Source of the DNA: Fictibacillus fluitans
Lineage (GTDB): Bacteria; Bacillota; Bacilli; Bacillales; Fictibacillaceae
Assembly: GCF_030418125.1 (NCBI RefSeq)
Contig: NZ_JAUHTR010000009.1
Coordinates: 124,001 to 188,000 of the forward strand
Direction of reading: 5' to 3'
DNA: 64,000 nucleotides
The position numbers and the translations under genes were made by a program. This document shows positions 16,472-25,605 of the stretch, piece by piece. A model generated the notes under the pieces. The model was not told the DNA's origin and made no database searches. It saw only the letters and a program-made list of their open reading frames with translations. How positions within the stretch are numbered: position 1 is the stretch's first letter; every line of letters begins with the position of its first letter.

Positions 16472-18430
16472 GTGGGAGAAAAAGCGAAAGGATTCTTTGT
16501 AACGGGGGATCCTCTAATCTATGGCGCAGATGTGTCCATCATCATCACGCTGCTTGGCATTCTTGTTTTTCTGACGTATTTCAAAAAATGGGGCTGGCTG
16601 TGGCGCGAATGGCTCACAACCGTCGACCATAAAAAAATCGGAATTATGTACCTGGTGTCATCCCTGCTGATGCTGTTCAGGGGCGGAGTGGATGCCCTTC
16701 TGATGAGAATGCAGCTCGCGATGCCGAACACTCATTTTCTGCAGTCGCAGCACTACAATGAAATTTTCACCACACATGGAACAATCATGATTCTTTTCAT
16801 GGCGATGCCGTTCATGTTTGCGCTTTTCAATATTGTTATACCGCTTCAGATCGGAGCCAGGGATGTGGCGTATCCGTTTCTGAATGCGATGAGCTTCTGG
16901 CTGTTCTTCTTTGGCGCATTGCTCTTTAACTTGTCCTTTGTGATCGGCGGGTCTCCGGACGCAGGCTGGCTCAGCTATCCTCCGCTTTCCGAATTGGCCG
17001 GCAGCCCCGGTCCAGGACAGAACTTTTATATCTGGGGTATACAAATTTCGGGGATCGGCAGCCTTGCGACGGGAATCAACTTTCTTGTTACGATTTTAAA
17101 AATGCGCGCACCGGGCATGAAATTAATGCAGATGCCGCTGTTCACCTGGTCGGTTCTGTCCAGCTGCATTACCATTATTTTTGCGTTCCCGGTATTGACG
17201 GTTACGCTCGCCTTATTGTTTGTTGACCGTTTTTTCGGCGCTCATATCTTTACGGCAACCGGCGGCGGAAATCCGATGATGTATGTCAATCTGATTTGGA
17301 TGTGGGGACATCCTGAAGTGTATATCGTGGTCCTCCCGGCGTTTGGCATCTATTCCGAGATTGTCAGCACGTTTTCCAAAAAGAAAATCTTTGGCTACAA
17401 ATCGATGGTCTTTTCCATGATGATCATCTCTGTACTCGGCTACTTCACCTGGGTCCACCACTTTTTCACCATGGGAGCCGGAGCCGATGTGAATACGTTC
17501 TTTGCGATCACAACCATGGCGATCGGTATTCCGACAGGAGTCAAAATATTCAACTGGCTGTTCACCATGTTCCGGGGAAGGATTTCGATGACACAGCCCA
17601 TGCTCTGGACGCTCGCATTTATTCCATGCTTTCTCGTTGGCGGCGCAACCGGCGTCATGCTCGCGGCCGCGCCTGCAGATTACCAATACCATAACAGCTA
17701 CTTCCTGATTGCCCACTTTCACCAGACGCTGATCGGCGGCGTGGTCTTCGGCTATTTGGCCGGACTCTATTACTGGTGGCCGAAAATGTTCGGCTTCAAG
17801 CTGAACGACCGCATTGGTAAATGGGCATTCTGGACGTGGAATATCGGATTCTATGTATGTTTCATGCCGCAATATGCGCTCGGGTTCATGGGCATGACAC
17901 GCCGGGTGTATACGTACGGCTGGGACATGGGCTGGGCGCCGTATAACATGGTGTCAACGGCTGGTGCGTTTCTCATGGGAATCGGGTTTGTTTTTCAGGT
18001 CTGGCAGATTCTCTACAGCATCAAGCATGGTGAGCGGGATTTGACCGGCGATCCATGGAATGGCCGGACGTTGGAATGGTCGATCCCGTCGCCTGCGCCG
18101 CACTATAATTTTGCCCATCTTCCTGAAGTGAAAAGTGATGATGCCTGGTGGGACATGAAAAACCACAGGTATGGAGCTGCGGTTCCGAACAAAATGAAAG
18201 AATATGCACCGATTCATATGCCGAAAAACTCAGGGATTCCGTTTTTGATGTCAGCGTGCTGGTTTGTGGCAGGATTCGGGCTTACCTTCGAGTGGATCGG
18301 CGTGGGAATTGCCGGCCTTGCCGGAGTGGGCATATGCCTGCTGGCCCGTTCCTTCCAGCGAAACACGGACTACTACATTCCCGTGGATGAAATTAAAGCG
18401 ACAGAGTCTTCTTTAGGGAGGGTCGTGTGA
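16472..18430 (+). CDS. qoxB: Cytochrome aa3 quinol oxidase subunit I (QoxB)
   Basis: 652 aa heme-copper oxidase subunit I with about 14-15 membrane segments. It contains the CuB/heme ligands in WGHPEVYI, TWVHHFFTMG and the heme a/a3 region HFHQTLIGG. It reduces O2 to water at the binuclear centre and pumps protons, taking electrons from menaquinol. GTG 16472 follows AAAGGGGGA, 21 bases after qoxA. Length is that of QoxB rather than CtaD. Confidence 0.97.
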   Translation: MGEKAKGFFVTGDPLIYGADVSIIITLLGILVFLTYFKKWGWLWREWLTTVDHKKIGIMYLVSSLLMLFRGGVDALLMRMQLAMPNTHFLQSQHYNEIFTTHGTIMILFMAMPFMFALFNIVIPLQIGARDVAYPFLNAMSFWLFFFGALLFNLSFVIGGSPDAGWLSYPPLSELAGSPGPGQNFYIWGIQISGIGSLATGINFLVTILKMRAPGMKLMQMPLFTWSVLSSCITIIFAFPVLTVTLALLFVDRFFGAHIFTATGGGNPMMYVNLIWMWGHPEVYIVVLPAFGIYSEIVSTFSKKKIFGYKSMVFSMMIISVLGYFTWVHHFFTMGAGADVNTFFAITTMAIGIPTGVKIFNWLFTMFRGRISMTQPMLWTLAFIPCFLVGGATGVMLAAAPADYQYHNSYFLIAHFHQTLIGGVVFGYLAGLYYWWPKMFGFKLNDRIGKWAFWTWNIGFYVCFMPQYALGFMGMTRRVYTYGWDMGWAPYNMVSTAGAFLMGIGFVFQVWQILYSIKHGERDLTGDPWNGRTLEWSIPSPAPHYNFAHLPEVKSDDAWWDMKNHRYGAAVPNKMKEYAPIHMPKNSGIPFLMSACWFVAGFGLTFEWIGVGIAGLAGVGICLLARSFQRNTDYYIPVDEIKATESSLGRVV

Positions 18431-19029
18431 TGGCACAACCAGCAATCTCGATGGATGCTCATCAGGAGCATCACCACGATACATTTAAACTGCTTGGATT
18501 TTGGATCTTTCTTGTGACCGACTGTATTATTTTTGCCTGTTTGTTTGCCGTATACGCTGTGCTTAGGACACATACGGACGGCGATTTGACCGGACGGGAA
18601 CTGTTCGAGGTCAAAGGCTTTACTGCAGAAACGCTGATCCTCCTCGCCAGCAGTTTTACGAGCGGGCTGGCTTCACTCGCCATGCAAAAGGGAAGCAAAA
18701 AGCATCTCCTGGGCTGGCTCACGGTTACCGTTTTGCTAGGATTGTCGTTCGTGGGACTGGAGATCACAGAGTTTGCCAAGATGGCATCGGAAGGGGCGGC
18801 AATTTCAACAAATGCGTTTCTTTCTTCCTTTTTCACACTAGTCGGCACGCACGGTCTTCACGTTTCATTTGGATTGATCTGGATGACCGGTGTAATGGTG
18901 CAGATCGGACGATACGGTATTGACGCGCACACAAAAGAGAAGGTCACCATCGTCGGGCTGTACTGGCACTTTCTCGATGTAGTCTGGATTTTCATCTTTA
19001 CCGTCGTTTACTTGCTGGGGGTGATGTAA
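18430..19029 (+). CDS. qoxC: Cytochrome aa3 quinol oxidase subunit III (QoxC)
   Basis: 199 aa with five predicted membrane segments and the subunit III ending YWHFLDVVWIFIFTVVYLLG. ATG 18430 overlaps the qoxB stop as TGATG; a GTG three bases earlier is the alternative. Subunit III stabilises the oxidase core. Confidence 0.95.
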   Translation: MAQPAISMDAHQEHHHDTFKLLGFWIFLVTDCIIFACLFAVYAVLRTHTDGDLTGRELFEVKGFTAETLILLASSFTSGLASLAMQKGSKKHLLGWLTVTVLLGLSFVGLEITEFAKMASEGAAISTNAFLSSFFTLVGTHGLHVSFGLIWMTGVMVQIGRYGIDAHTKEKVTIVGLYWHFLDVVWIFIFTVVYLLGVM

Positions 19030-19335
19030 ATGCACAGTCATGAAAACCACGGATCAGCCAAAACTTACATTCTTGGTTTCTTGTTTTCACTGATTCTAAC
19101 AGCCTTGCCGCTGTGGCTCGTAATTCAGCATGTAATGAACAAAGCGCTGCTAACCGTTGCTATATTGTTGATCGCTGTGCTGCAGCTTATCATTCAATTC
19201 TTCTTTTTTATGCACATAGGGGAGGGCGAAAAGCCAAGGTATCACGTCATGGCGCTCATTCTCGGCGCGGTGATGGTGTTCACCATTGTGGCTGGCTCCA
19301 TCTGGATCATGACCTTCAATTCACAAGTTCACTAG
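19030..19335 (+). CDS. qoxD: Cytochrome aa3 quinol oxidase subunit IV (QoxD)
   Basis: 101 aa with three membrane segments and the subunit IV core QLIIQFFFFMHIGEG. The ATG directly follows the qoxC stop. Completes qoxABCD. Confidence 0.94.
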   Translation: MHSHENHGSAKTYILGFLFSLILTALPLWLVIQHVMNKALLTVAILLIAVLQLIIQFFFFMHIGEGEKPRYHVMALILGAVMVFTIVAGSIWIMTFNSQVH

Positions 19336-19391
19336 GTGATCTGATGAATGGAGAGGCAACGTAATAGGAGAATTATAGATAACCATCTTCT

Positions 19392-19425
19392 AGAGAGGGA
19401 ATGTAACTCATTTCCCTCTTTTTCT
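19392..19425 (+). terminator. Terminator of the qox operon
   Basis: AGAGGGAATG / CATTTCCCTCT-like stem followed by TTTTTCTTT. It is the first part of the 375-base gap 19336-19710. Confidence 0.8.
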
Positions 19426-19578
19426 TTCCGTTAGAAGAAATAAATAAAAAGGGCTAGAGAAGAATACTCCTTTAGTCAGATTACAACTAATGTAAAATAA
19501 GTTAAATTATTTCTAAGATTTAAAAAAATGTATATAACAGCCAGAAGAGTTTGTTAAGATAAAGTAGTTTCAAAGAAG

Positions 19579-19632
19579 GAGGTGACTAATCCTTTTCTAG
19601 TCAAACAGAATAACCGCATTAAAACTCACCTC
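19579..19632 (+). repeat. Nested inverted repeats upstream of the YcaC-type gene
   Basis: GAGGTGA (19579-19585) is complementary to TCACCTC (19626-19632), while the overlapping GACTA (19584-19588) pairs with TAGTC (19598-19602). The two foldings exclude each other and the first would hide a GGAGGTGA sequence. The rest of the 19336-19710 gap is AT-rich and shows no clear promoter. Confidence 0.35.
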
Positions 19633-19710
19633 AGAAAAATAGCTTTCTTTTCATAAACGTATTTAGAAATCCAAAAATTATTTAAATTCTAATTTTAGGA
19701 GGGTTATAAA

Positions 19711-20352
19711 ATGTCTGATCTTTATACTCGTATTTCCAAGGATGATGCTGCAGTGCTTCTGGTGGATCATCAAACGGGGCTTATTTCCGGGCTTGTGCGT
19801 GATTATGGTGTGGATGAGTTTAAGAATAATGTATTGGCTCTTGCTGATACTGCCAAGTTCTTTGATTTACCGGTTATTCTAACAACCAGTTTTGAAAATG
19901 GACCTAATGGCCCGCTAATGCAAGAATTGGTTGACCTTTTTCCTGATGCGCCCAGAGTAGCCCGTCCCGGACAGATCAATGCATGGGATAATGAAGACTT
20001 TGTCAAAGCGATTGAAGCGACTGGAAAAAAACAACTGATCATCGCTGGTGTAGTTACTGATGTTTGTGTTGCTTTTCCGGCGCTTTCTGCAATAAATGCC
20101 GGCTTTGAAGTATTTGCTGTTACCGATGCTTCCGGAACATTTAATAAACAAGTAGCAGAGGCATCACTAACACGTATGGCCCATGGCGGTGTACAGCTTA
20201 TGAACTGGTTTAGCGTCGCATGCGAACTTCAGCGCGATTGGCGCAACGATGTGGAAGGTTTTGCTGCTTTAATTTCCAGTCATCTTCCTGGTTATCAAAA
20301 CTTAATGGGAAGTTATAGAGGAGCTCAGAACGACAGTAAGCAGACTGTCTAA
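19711..20352 (+). CDS. Isochorismatase-family hydrolase, YcaC type
   Basis: 213 aa cysteine hydrolase of the isochorismatase superfamily. The catalytic Asp is in LLVDHQTGLI (about residue 20) and the nucleophile Cys in AGVVTDVCVAFPAL (about 118), with the cis-peptide motif VVTD. YcaC-type members are of uncertain substrate, often induced by stress. ATG 19711 follows TAGGAGGG. It is 35 bases before the alpha/beta hydrolase gene and probably in one transcript with it. Confidence 0.87.
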   Translation: MSDLYTRISKDDAAVLLVDHQTGLISGLVRDYGVDEFKNNVLALADTAKFFDLPVILTTSFENGPNGPLMQELVDLFPDAPRVARPGQINAWDNEDFVKAIEATGKKQLIIAGVVTDVCVAFPALSAINAGFEVFAVTDASGTFNKQVAEASLTRMAHGGVQLMNWFSVACELQRDWRNDVEGFAALISSHLPGYQNLMGSYRGAQNDSKQTV

Positions 20353-20387
20353 AGCGGACTTTTCATGAATAAATTGGAGGTGGAGGA

Positions 20388-21245
20388 ATGGCGAAAATTA
20401 CGGTAGGAACAGAAAATGAAGCACCGATTGAACTATATTATGAGGATTATGGTACCGGAAAACCGGTTGTATTGATTCACGGCTGGCCGTTAAGCGGACG
20501 ATCCTGGGAATACCAAATCCCTGTTCTCGTTGAGGCTGGGTACAGAGTGATAACGTATGACCGCCGGGGATTCGGAAAATCCTCTCAGCCATGGACCGGT
20601 TACGATTATGACACATTTGCCAATGATCTACATATGCTGCTGGAACACTTAGATCTCCAAAATGTGACACTGGTCGGGTTTTCAATGGGCGGCGGAGAAG
20701 TAGCCCGCTATATTGGAAACCATGGAACAAACAGATTGGAAAAAGCCGTGTTCGCAGGAGCTGTACCGCCATTTCTTTATAAATCTGAAGATCATCCCGA
20801 GGGAGTATTGGATGATGCCGCCATTCAGGAATTTGAAAATGGAGTGAAAAATGACCGCCTGGCTTTCCTTGATGAATTTACGAAAAACTTTTTTGCTGCT
20901 GGACATCAAACCGGCTTAGTCAGTGAAGCATTTCGCCTTTACAATATGAATATCGCTGCTGGAGCATCTCCTAAAGGAACACTGGAATGTATAGGGGCTT
21001 TTAGTAAAACGGATTTCAGAGAGGATTTAGCCAAGGTTAATATACCTGTCCTTGTGATTCATGGTGATTCGGATGCCATTGTGCCATTTGAATATAGCGG
21101 GAAGCGGACCCATGAAGCCATTCCAGATTCCAGGGTTGCTTTAATAGAGGGCGCCCCGCACGGTTTCAATGCAACACATGCGAAGGAATTTAATGAAGTA
21201 CTGCTAGTATTCTTAAAAGATAGAGTACAAAGTAATATTGTATAA
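20388..21245 (+). CDS. Alpha/beta hydrolase, non-heme haloperoxidase/esterase type
   Basis: 285 aa, one alpha/beta hydrolase domain. The oxyanion region is HGWPLSGRSWEYQ, the nucleophile elbow GFSMGGGE (Ser about residue 102), the acid is probably in HGDSDAIVPFE (about 228) and the His in GAPHGFNATH (about 264). This set is typical of cofactor-free chloroperoxidase-like esterases. ATG 20388 follows TGGAGGTGGAGG. Substrate unknown. Confidence 0.86.
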   Translation: MAKITVGTENEAPIELYYEDYGTGKPVVLIHGWPLSGRSWEYQIPVLVEAGYRVITYDRRGFGKSSQPWTGYDYDTFANDLHMLLEHLDLQNVTLVGFSMGGGEVARYIGNHGTNRLEKAVFAGAVPPFLYKSEDHPEGVLDDAAIQEFENGVKNDRLAFLDEFTKNFFAAGHQTGLVSEAFRLYNMNIAAGASPKGTLECIGAFSKTDFREDLAKVNIPVLVIHGDSDAIVPFEYSGKRTHEAIPDSRVALIEGAPHGFNATHAKEFNEVLLVFLKDRVQSNIV

Positions 21246-21282
21246 GGGGAATATCAGGCCCCGACATATATTTATTAAGAGA

Positions 21283-21316
21283 TTGAAAGAAGTCGCCAAC
21301 AGGTGACTTCTTTTTT
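21283..21316 (+). terminator. Terminator after the hydrolase pair
   Basis: GAAAGAAGTCGCC / GGTGACTTCTTTTTT hairpin. Confidence 0.82.
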
Positions 21317-21494
21317 CCGTTAATCCTGTAAATAACTCCCGAAAATTAACATTTTATGTCCTATAACCGCATTCTTTGTAACAATTTGAAATACAGATGT
21401 AATATAACTGTCCAAAAAGTTCAGTTTGTTAATGATATAATTACGGATGGGAATTACAGAGGGTTGTCGGAGTAAGGTTAAGGAGGAAAAGTAA

Positions 21495-22799
21495 TTGAAA
21501 CAAAGATTTTTAAAGGCTTTTTTATCACTTAGCATTGGGTTCGGGGTTTTTTCATACACTTCTGCCAATGCACAAAGCTTGAGTGATATACATAAGAAAC
21601 AAGCCGAAAATGAAGCAAAGAAGCAGAAAAAGAATTCGGAAATTAAAGAAGTTCAAGGACAGCAGGACCAGGTACTTAAAGAGCTGGAAAAGATCGAGTC
21701 CAATCTGGAGCAAACAAAGAAAGACATCCAGACAAAGAAAACAGAAATTGATGATACGAAAAAAGAGATAGATAGTTTGAAAGATCAGATTGCCAAGATT
21801 CAAAAGCGGATTGTAGAGCGGGATGCGCTTTTGAAAGAGCGTGTACGCTCCATGTACGAAAGCGGTGGCGCTGTTAAATATCTGGAAGTCGTTTTGGGTT
21901 CACAAAACTTTGGCGATTTTCTCGACCGCTTGATCTCACTAAACCTGATCGCTGAATCGGATAAAGCTCTTCTTGAAGAGCAGAGGCGGGATAAAGCTCA
22001 AGTAGAAGAAAAGAAACAGAATGTGGAACAAAAGCTGGATTCTTTGAACTCGAAGCTTCAGGAACTTAATGGACTAAATGACAAACTGAAAGCCCAAAAA
22101 GAGGCGAAAAACAGATTGTCTGCATCCTTAAAGAAAAAAGAGACACATCTTCATGAAGATGTGACAAGCATTGAAGAGAAAAACGAAATTCTTTCTGCTC
22201 AGGAAAAAGCGATTAAAGAAGAAATCGCAAGAGCCAAGCGTGAAGCGGAACAGCGCAAGCGGGAAGAAGCAGCACGTAAAGCAGCAGCAGAAAAGGCTGC
22301 TCAGCAACAGGCAGCAGAAAAACGTGCGGCTGAAAAGGAAAACCGTCAGGCACCGGCACCTGCGCCTACTCCGAAACAAAGCACGCCAAGTGTATCGGCT
22401 AACTTTATCTGGCCAACCAAAGGCTATGTATCCTCTCCGTATGGAACACGCTTTGGCGGAAGTGACTTCCACCCGGGTATAGATGTTGCAGCAGGAGGAG
22501 CATCGAATCCGATTGTAGCAGCAGCAGATGGAACGGTAGCCCGGTCGTACCTGTCGTCTTCCTACGGAAATTGTGTATTTGTTTCCTCCTACATTGACGG
22601 ACAGCTGTACACTACCGTTTATGCACATATGAGCGAGCGTATGGTCAGTACGGGACAAAGCATAAAACAGGGACAACGACTCGGAACAATGGGCAATACA
22701 GGTCATTCCACAGGTCAGCATTTACATTTCGAACTTCATAAAGGACAATGGAATTACGCGAAATCCAATGCGGTTAATCCCATTCCATATTTGCATTAA
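21495..22799 (+). CDS. Second secreted coiled-coil M23 endopeptidase (paralog of the gene after ftsX)
   Basis: 434 aa. Signal peptide (about residues 1-27, ending SANAQS), coiled coil to about 265 with the same block YESGGAVKYLEVVLGS-NFGDFLDR as the protein at 10413, an Arg/Ala/Glu-rich helix (REAEQRKREEAARKAAAEKA), a Pro-rich linker (APAPAPTPKQ), then an M23 domain with intact zinc ligands in DFHPGID, YAHM and GQHLHFELH. TTG 21495 follows AAGGAGGAAAAG. It stands alone between terminators, away from ftsEX, and could be a second FtsX client. Confidence 0.88.
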   Translation: MKQRFLKAFLSLSIGFGVFSYTSANAQSLSDIHKKQAENEAKKQKKNSEIKEVQGQQDQVLKELEKIESNLEQTKKDIQTKKTEIDDTKKEIDSLKDQIAKIQKRIVERDALLKERVRSMYESGGAVKYLEVVLGSQNFGDFLDRLISLNLIAESDKALLEEQRRDKAQVEEKKQNVEQKLDSLNSKLQELNGLNDKLKAQKEAKNRLSASLKKKETHLHEDVTSIEEKNEILSAQEKAIKEEIARAKREAEQRKREEAARKAAAEKAAQQQAAEKRAAEKENRQAPAPAPTPKQSTPSVSANFIWPTKGYVSSPYGTRFGGSDFHPGIDVAAGGASNPIVAAADGTVARSYLSSSYGNCVFVSSYIDGQLYTTVYAHMSERMVSTGQSIKQGQRLGTMGNTGHSTGQHLHFELHKGQWNYAKSNAVNPIPYLH

Positions 22800-22811
22800 T
22801 CCACAACATGA

Positions 22812-22848
22812 GGGAAGCAGGAGACAGACAACTCCAGCTTCCCTTTTT
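22812..22848 (+). terminator. Terminator of the second M23 gene
   Basis: GGGAAGC-(A)-GGAG paired with CTCC-(A)-GCTTCCC, then TTTTTT. Confidence 0.85.
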
Positions 22849-22873
22849 TAATCCAATAAAAGAGGTGAGAAGG

Positions 22874-23914
22874 ATGAAGATTGGTGAAGCAAAGAAAAAT
22901 GGCGCAGACTGGGCCAGGAATTTTGCGGAGTCAAATGAATGGGTGCTTGGCGCCTATTTTAGCGGTTCCACCATTGAAAAGAGTGATGACGAAGAACTGC
23001 CGGTGGGTTCGGATGTAGACATTGTTTTGGTGATTTCACTTCAGGATCCGCCTATGAAACTCGGAAAGTTCGTTTATAGAGGGACACTGCTGGAAGTAAC
23101 ATATCTTTCTCAGGGAGAGCTTTCTTCGCCTGAAAAGGTCCTCTCTTCCTATCATCTGGCGGGGAGCTTCCGGGTTGATACCATCATCTATGACCCTGAT
23201 AGTGTCCTGAAACACTTGCATCAAGTTGTTTCTGCGCAGTTTGCTCAAAAAAGGTGGGTGCTTAAACGATGCGGGGACGCGGGAAAACGAGTCGGAAATG
23301 GCTTGGCTTCCATCCGTTCCGAAGCGCCGCTTCATGAACAGGTGATGGGATTTCTTTTTCCTTCAGGGGTAACGACCCACATTCTTTTGGTAGCTGCTCT
23401 GCGCAACCCGACCATCCGGCTTCGTTTTGCCAAAGCGAAAGAGGTACTCGAACATTATGGTTTTCATGGAATTTATGAGGAACTGCTCAATCTGTCAGGA
23501 TACAGCCATTTCACACCAGAGCGAGTGGAATATCATTTGACCCAGCTGGAAAAAACGTTTGATGCCACGGTTAACGTCTCCAAGACGCCCATCTTTTTCA
23601 GTACGGATATTTCCGTGGACAGCAGGCCGATCGTTATCGAAGGGAGCAGGCACCTGATCAGTAGAGGATTACACAGGGAAGCCGTATTCTGGATTGCGGC
23701 AACCTTCACCCGCTGCCATACCATTTTGGCAGCTGATGCCAGCCCTGATCTGCACGCTTCACTTCTTCCTGCCTTTCACGAGTTACTGGACGAGCTTGAA
23801 CTATCATCGAACTCCGCAATTACACAGAAATCTCAACAAGTTCTCGATTTTTTGCCTGTTGTCTGGGATACAGCAGAAGCCATCATCCATGCTAATCCGG
23901 AGATCATCGATTAA
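22874..23914 (+). CDS. Nucleotidyltransferase-fold domain protein
   Basis: 346 aa. The N-terminus carries a polymerase-beta/nucleotidyltransferase core: GAYFSGSTIEKSDDEELP followed by VGSDVDIVLVISL (about residues 20-58), the GS-x-DxD metal-binding pattern. The remainder is mainly helical and unassigned. Members include aminoglycoside adenylyltransferase-like proteins, but the substrate here is unknown. ATG 22874 follows AGAGGTG; an upstream in-frame start at 22808 would begin inside the previous terminator. Confidence 0.75.
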   Translation: MKIGEAKKNGADWARNFAESNEWVLGAYFSGSTIEKSDDEELPVGSDVDIVLVISLQDPPMKLGKFVYRGTLLEVTYLSQGELSSPEKVLSSYHLAGSFRVDTIIYDPDSVLKHLHQVVSAQFAQKRWVLKRCGDAGKRVGNGLASIRSEAPLHEQVMGFLFPSGVTTHILLVAALRNPTIRLRFAKAKEVLEHYGFHGIYEELLNLSGYSHFTPERVEYHLTQLEKTFDATVNVSKTPIFFSTDISVDSRPIVIEGSRHLISRGLHREAVFWIAATFTRCHTILAADASPDLHASLLPAFHELLDELELSSNSAITQKSQQVLDFLPVVWDTAEAIIHANPEIID

Positions 23915-24003
23915 CACGGACCATAAGAGCAAGAATGAGGACGCTTTTTGGGGTAAGAGACTGTTAGAATAAGAACAGAATAAAGGAAGAGGTGGATGGC
24001 TGA

Positions 24004-24987
24004 ATGAACACGAAAGTCCAGGAGCGGTATGAGTTTATTGAACCCCGTGATTCAAAGCATGAAGTCTTGTATGAAAGGCTGCTGAAAAAGGAGGAAGCGG
24101 GGTATTATACCGGTGTCACAACGACAGGGATTGCCTGCCGTTTCGGGTGCAGTGCCGGCCCCCCGCAAAAGGAAAATACGGTCTTTTCCAGGAGGCTTTT
24201 TGATCTTATCGCTTTTGGCTTTCGGGAATGCAAGGTTTGCCATCCTCTTACCTGCGGAACGGATCGTGATGAGGTTGAAACGTTCACCGGGCTGATCGAA
24301 AAAGCGGACCACCCGGAAAAATATTTAAAGCAGGTTTCTCCCGGAGATTCTGCGTATCTCGCAGCAAGAAGGTGGTTTGAACAGCAGCATGACGGTGACC
24401 TGCAGAAGTACATGTATGTGAAGCGCGTGAACCATCTGCTAAAAAGTGAAAACAACCAGGATCTTGATCATACACGTACTATTACGTATCAAAGGTACTG
24501 GACGCCGGTCGGAGTGCTTATCGCCTGTTTTTATGAAGGGGAATGCTGTCTGCTGGAGTTTATGGACCGCCGTGCGCTTGAAACCGAGCTTCTTTATCTA
24601 AAGAAGAAATTCAAAGCCAATCTCAAAAAACGGGCCACCGCATTAAGCAGGCAGCTGGGAGAAGAGCTGGGGGAATACTTTACAGGCGGCCTCCAACGGT
24701 TTACTGTACCTGTCGCGAGGATTGGAACCGATTTTCAGCTCAAAGCCTGGGATGCTTTGAAGGAGATTCCTTATGGCACTACCAGAAGCTATAAAGGGCA
24801 GGCAGATCATCTCGGACGTCCCACAGCCGTACGTGCGGTTGCGAATGCGAACGGAAAGAACCGTGTCTGTATCCTTATTCCTTGCCACCGGGTGATCGGG
24901 GATAATGGGGACCTGAGGGGATATGCCGGGGGATTGGACAGGAAACAGTTTCTTCTTGAACTCGAAAAAAGCAAAGCTTTACAATAA
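24004..24987 (+). CDS. Ada-type zinc module fused to O6-methylguanine-DNA methyltransferase
   Basis: 327 aa. Residues about 20-85 form an Ada metal-binding module (GVTTTGIACRFGCSAGPPQ then FGFRECKVCHPL) with the four expected cysteines at 45, 49, 76 and 79. Residues about 155-325 form the suicide alkyltransferase with active Cys294 in LIPCHRVIGDNG. Helices between them do not show an AraC helix-turn-helix. It should transfer methyl groups from O6-methylguanine to Cys294; whether the N-terminal module accepts phosphotriester methyl groups is open, since its context residues differ from the canonical YCRPSC. It is 21 bases upstream of adaA, so the pair is an adaAB-like operon in reverse order. 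Confidence 0.87.
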   Translation: MNTKVQERYEFIEPRDSKHEVLYERLLKKEEAGYYTGVTTTGIACRFGCSAGPPQKENTVFSRRLFDLIAFGFRECKVCHPLTCGTDRDEVETFTGLIEKADHPEKYLKQVSPGDSAYLAARRWFEQQHDGDLQKYMYVKRVNHLLKSENNQDLDHTRTITYQRYWTPVGVLIACFYEGECCLLEFMDRRALETELLYLKKKFKANLKKRATALSRQLGEELGEYFTGGLQRFTVPVARIGTDFQLKAWDALKEIPYGTTRSYKGQADHLGRPTAVRAVANANGKNRVCILIPCHRVIGDNGDLRGYAGGLDRKQFLLELEKSKALQ

Positions 24988-25008
24988 GAGGAAAAGGGGG
25001 CGAAAGGG

Positions 25009-25566
25009 ATGGCCAGTCTGTCATTTAATGAAATGTGGGAAAAAATTATGGCGTGTGACAGCTCTTATGATGGGTTATTTTATACAGCTGTGAAAACGAC
25101 AAAAATTTATTGCCGCCCTTCTTGCCGCTCAAGGAAACCGAAAAAGGTTAACGTCGAATTCTATGAGACAAGGGTTGAAGCAATGGAAGCGGGGTTTCGT
25201 GCATGCAAAAGATGCCAGCCGGATGCCGGGCTCTCTCCTCAGACTGAGCTTATCACCAGGGTGAAAGGCTTTCTTGTCGACCACTTTAAAGAACCCCTCA
25301 CATTACAGGACATTGCCCAGCATGCCGGTGTCAGCCCGTTTTACCTGGAGCGCCAATTTAAGGAGTTGACAGGTGAAACGCCCCGGACTTATTTGGAAAA
25401 GGTCAGGCTTGATAAAGCGGTTCACCTGCTTGCGAACACCAGCATGACCAACCTTGAAGTCTGCTATGAGGCAGGCTTTCAGAGCACGTCAAACTTCTAT
25501 AAAGTCTTCCGAACCAACCTGAACTGCTCGCCAAGTGAATTCAGGAGTATAAAAGAGGGGATATAA
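25009..25566 (+). CDS. adaA: Methylphosphotriester-DNA alkyltransferase and AraC-type activator AdaA
   Basis: 185 aa. The N-terminal Ada zinc domain has canonical motifs TTKIYCRPSCRSRKPKK and FRACKRCQPD; the first Cys is the methyl acceptor in E. coli Ada and B. subtilis AdaA. Residues about 90-180 are an AraC double helix-turn-helix (LTLQDIAQHAGVSPFYLERQ; YEAGFQSTSNFYKVF). Methylated protein activates the adaptive response genes, probably including the gene just upstream. ATG 25009 follows AAAAGGGGGCG. Confidence 0.93.
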   Translation: MASLSFNEMWEKIMACDSSYDGLFYTAVKTTKIYCRPSCRSRKPKKVNVEFYETRVEAMEAGFRACKRCQPDAGLSPQTELITRVKGFLVDHFKEPLTLQDIAQHAGVSPFYLERQFKELTGETPRTYLEKVRLDKAVHLLANTSMTNLEVCYEAGFQSTSNFYKVFRTNLNCSPSEFRSIKEGI

Positions 25567-25602
25567 AAAACACTTTCCATCGCAGCGAAAGTGTTTTTTT
25601 GT
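25567..25602. terminator. Terminator between adaA and convergent citA
   Basis: AACACTTTC / GAAAGTGTT stem with A-run before and T-run after, so it can serve both strands. Confidence 0.88.
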
Positions 25603-25605
25603 TTT

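Noticed and set aside
17213-17872. 219-codon minus-strand frame inside qoxB
   Set aside because: Antisense shadow of a conserved gene; His- and charge-rich translation without family features and no ribosome binding site.
19581-19655. 24-codon leader peptide starting GTG within GGAGGTGA
   Set aside because: The start would overlap its own Shine-Dalgarno sequence with no spacing.
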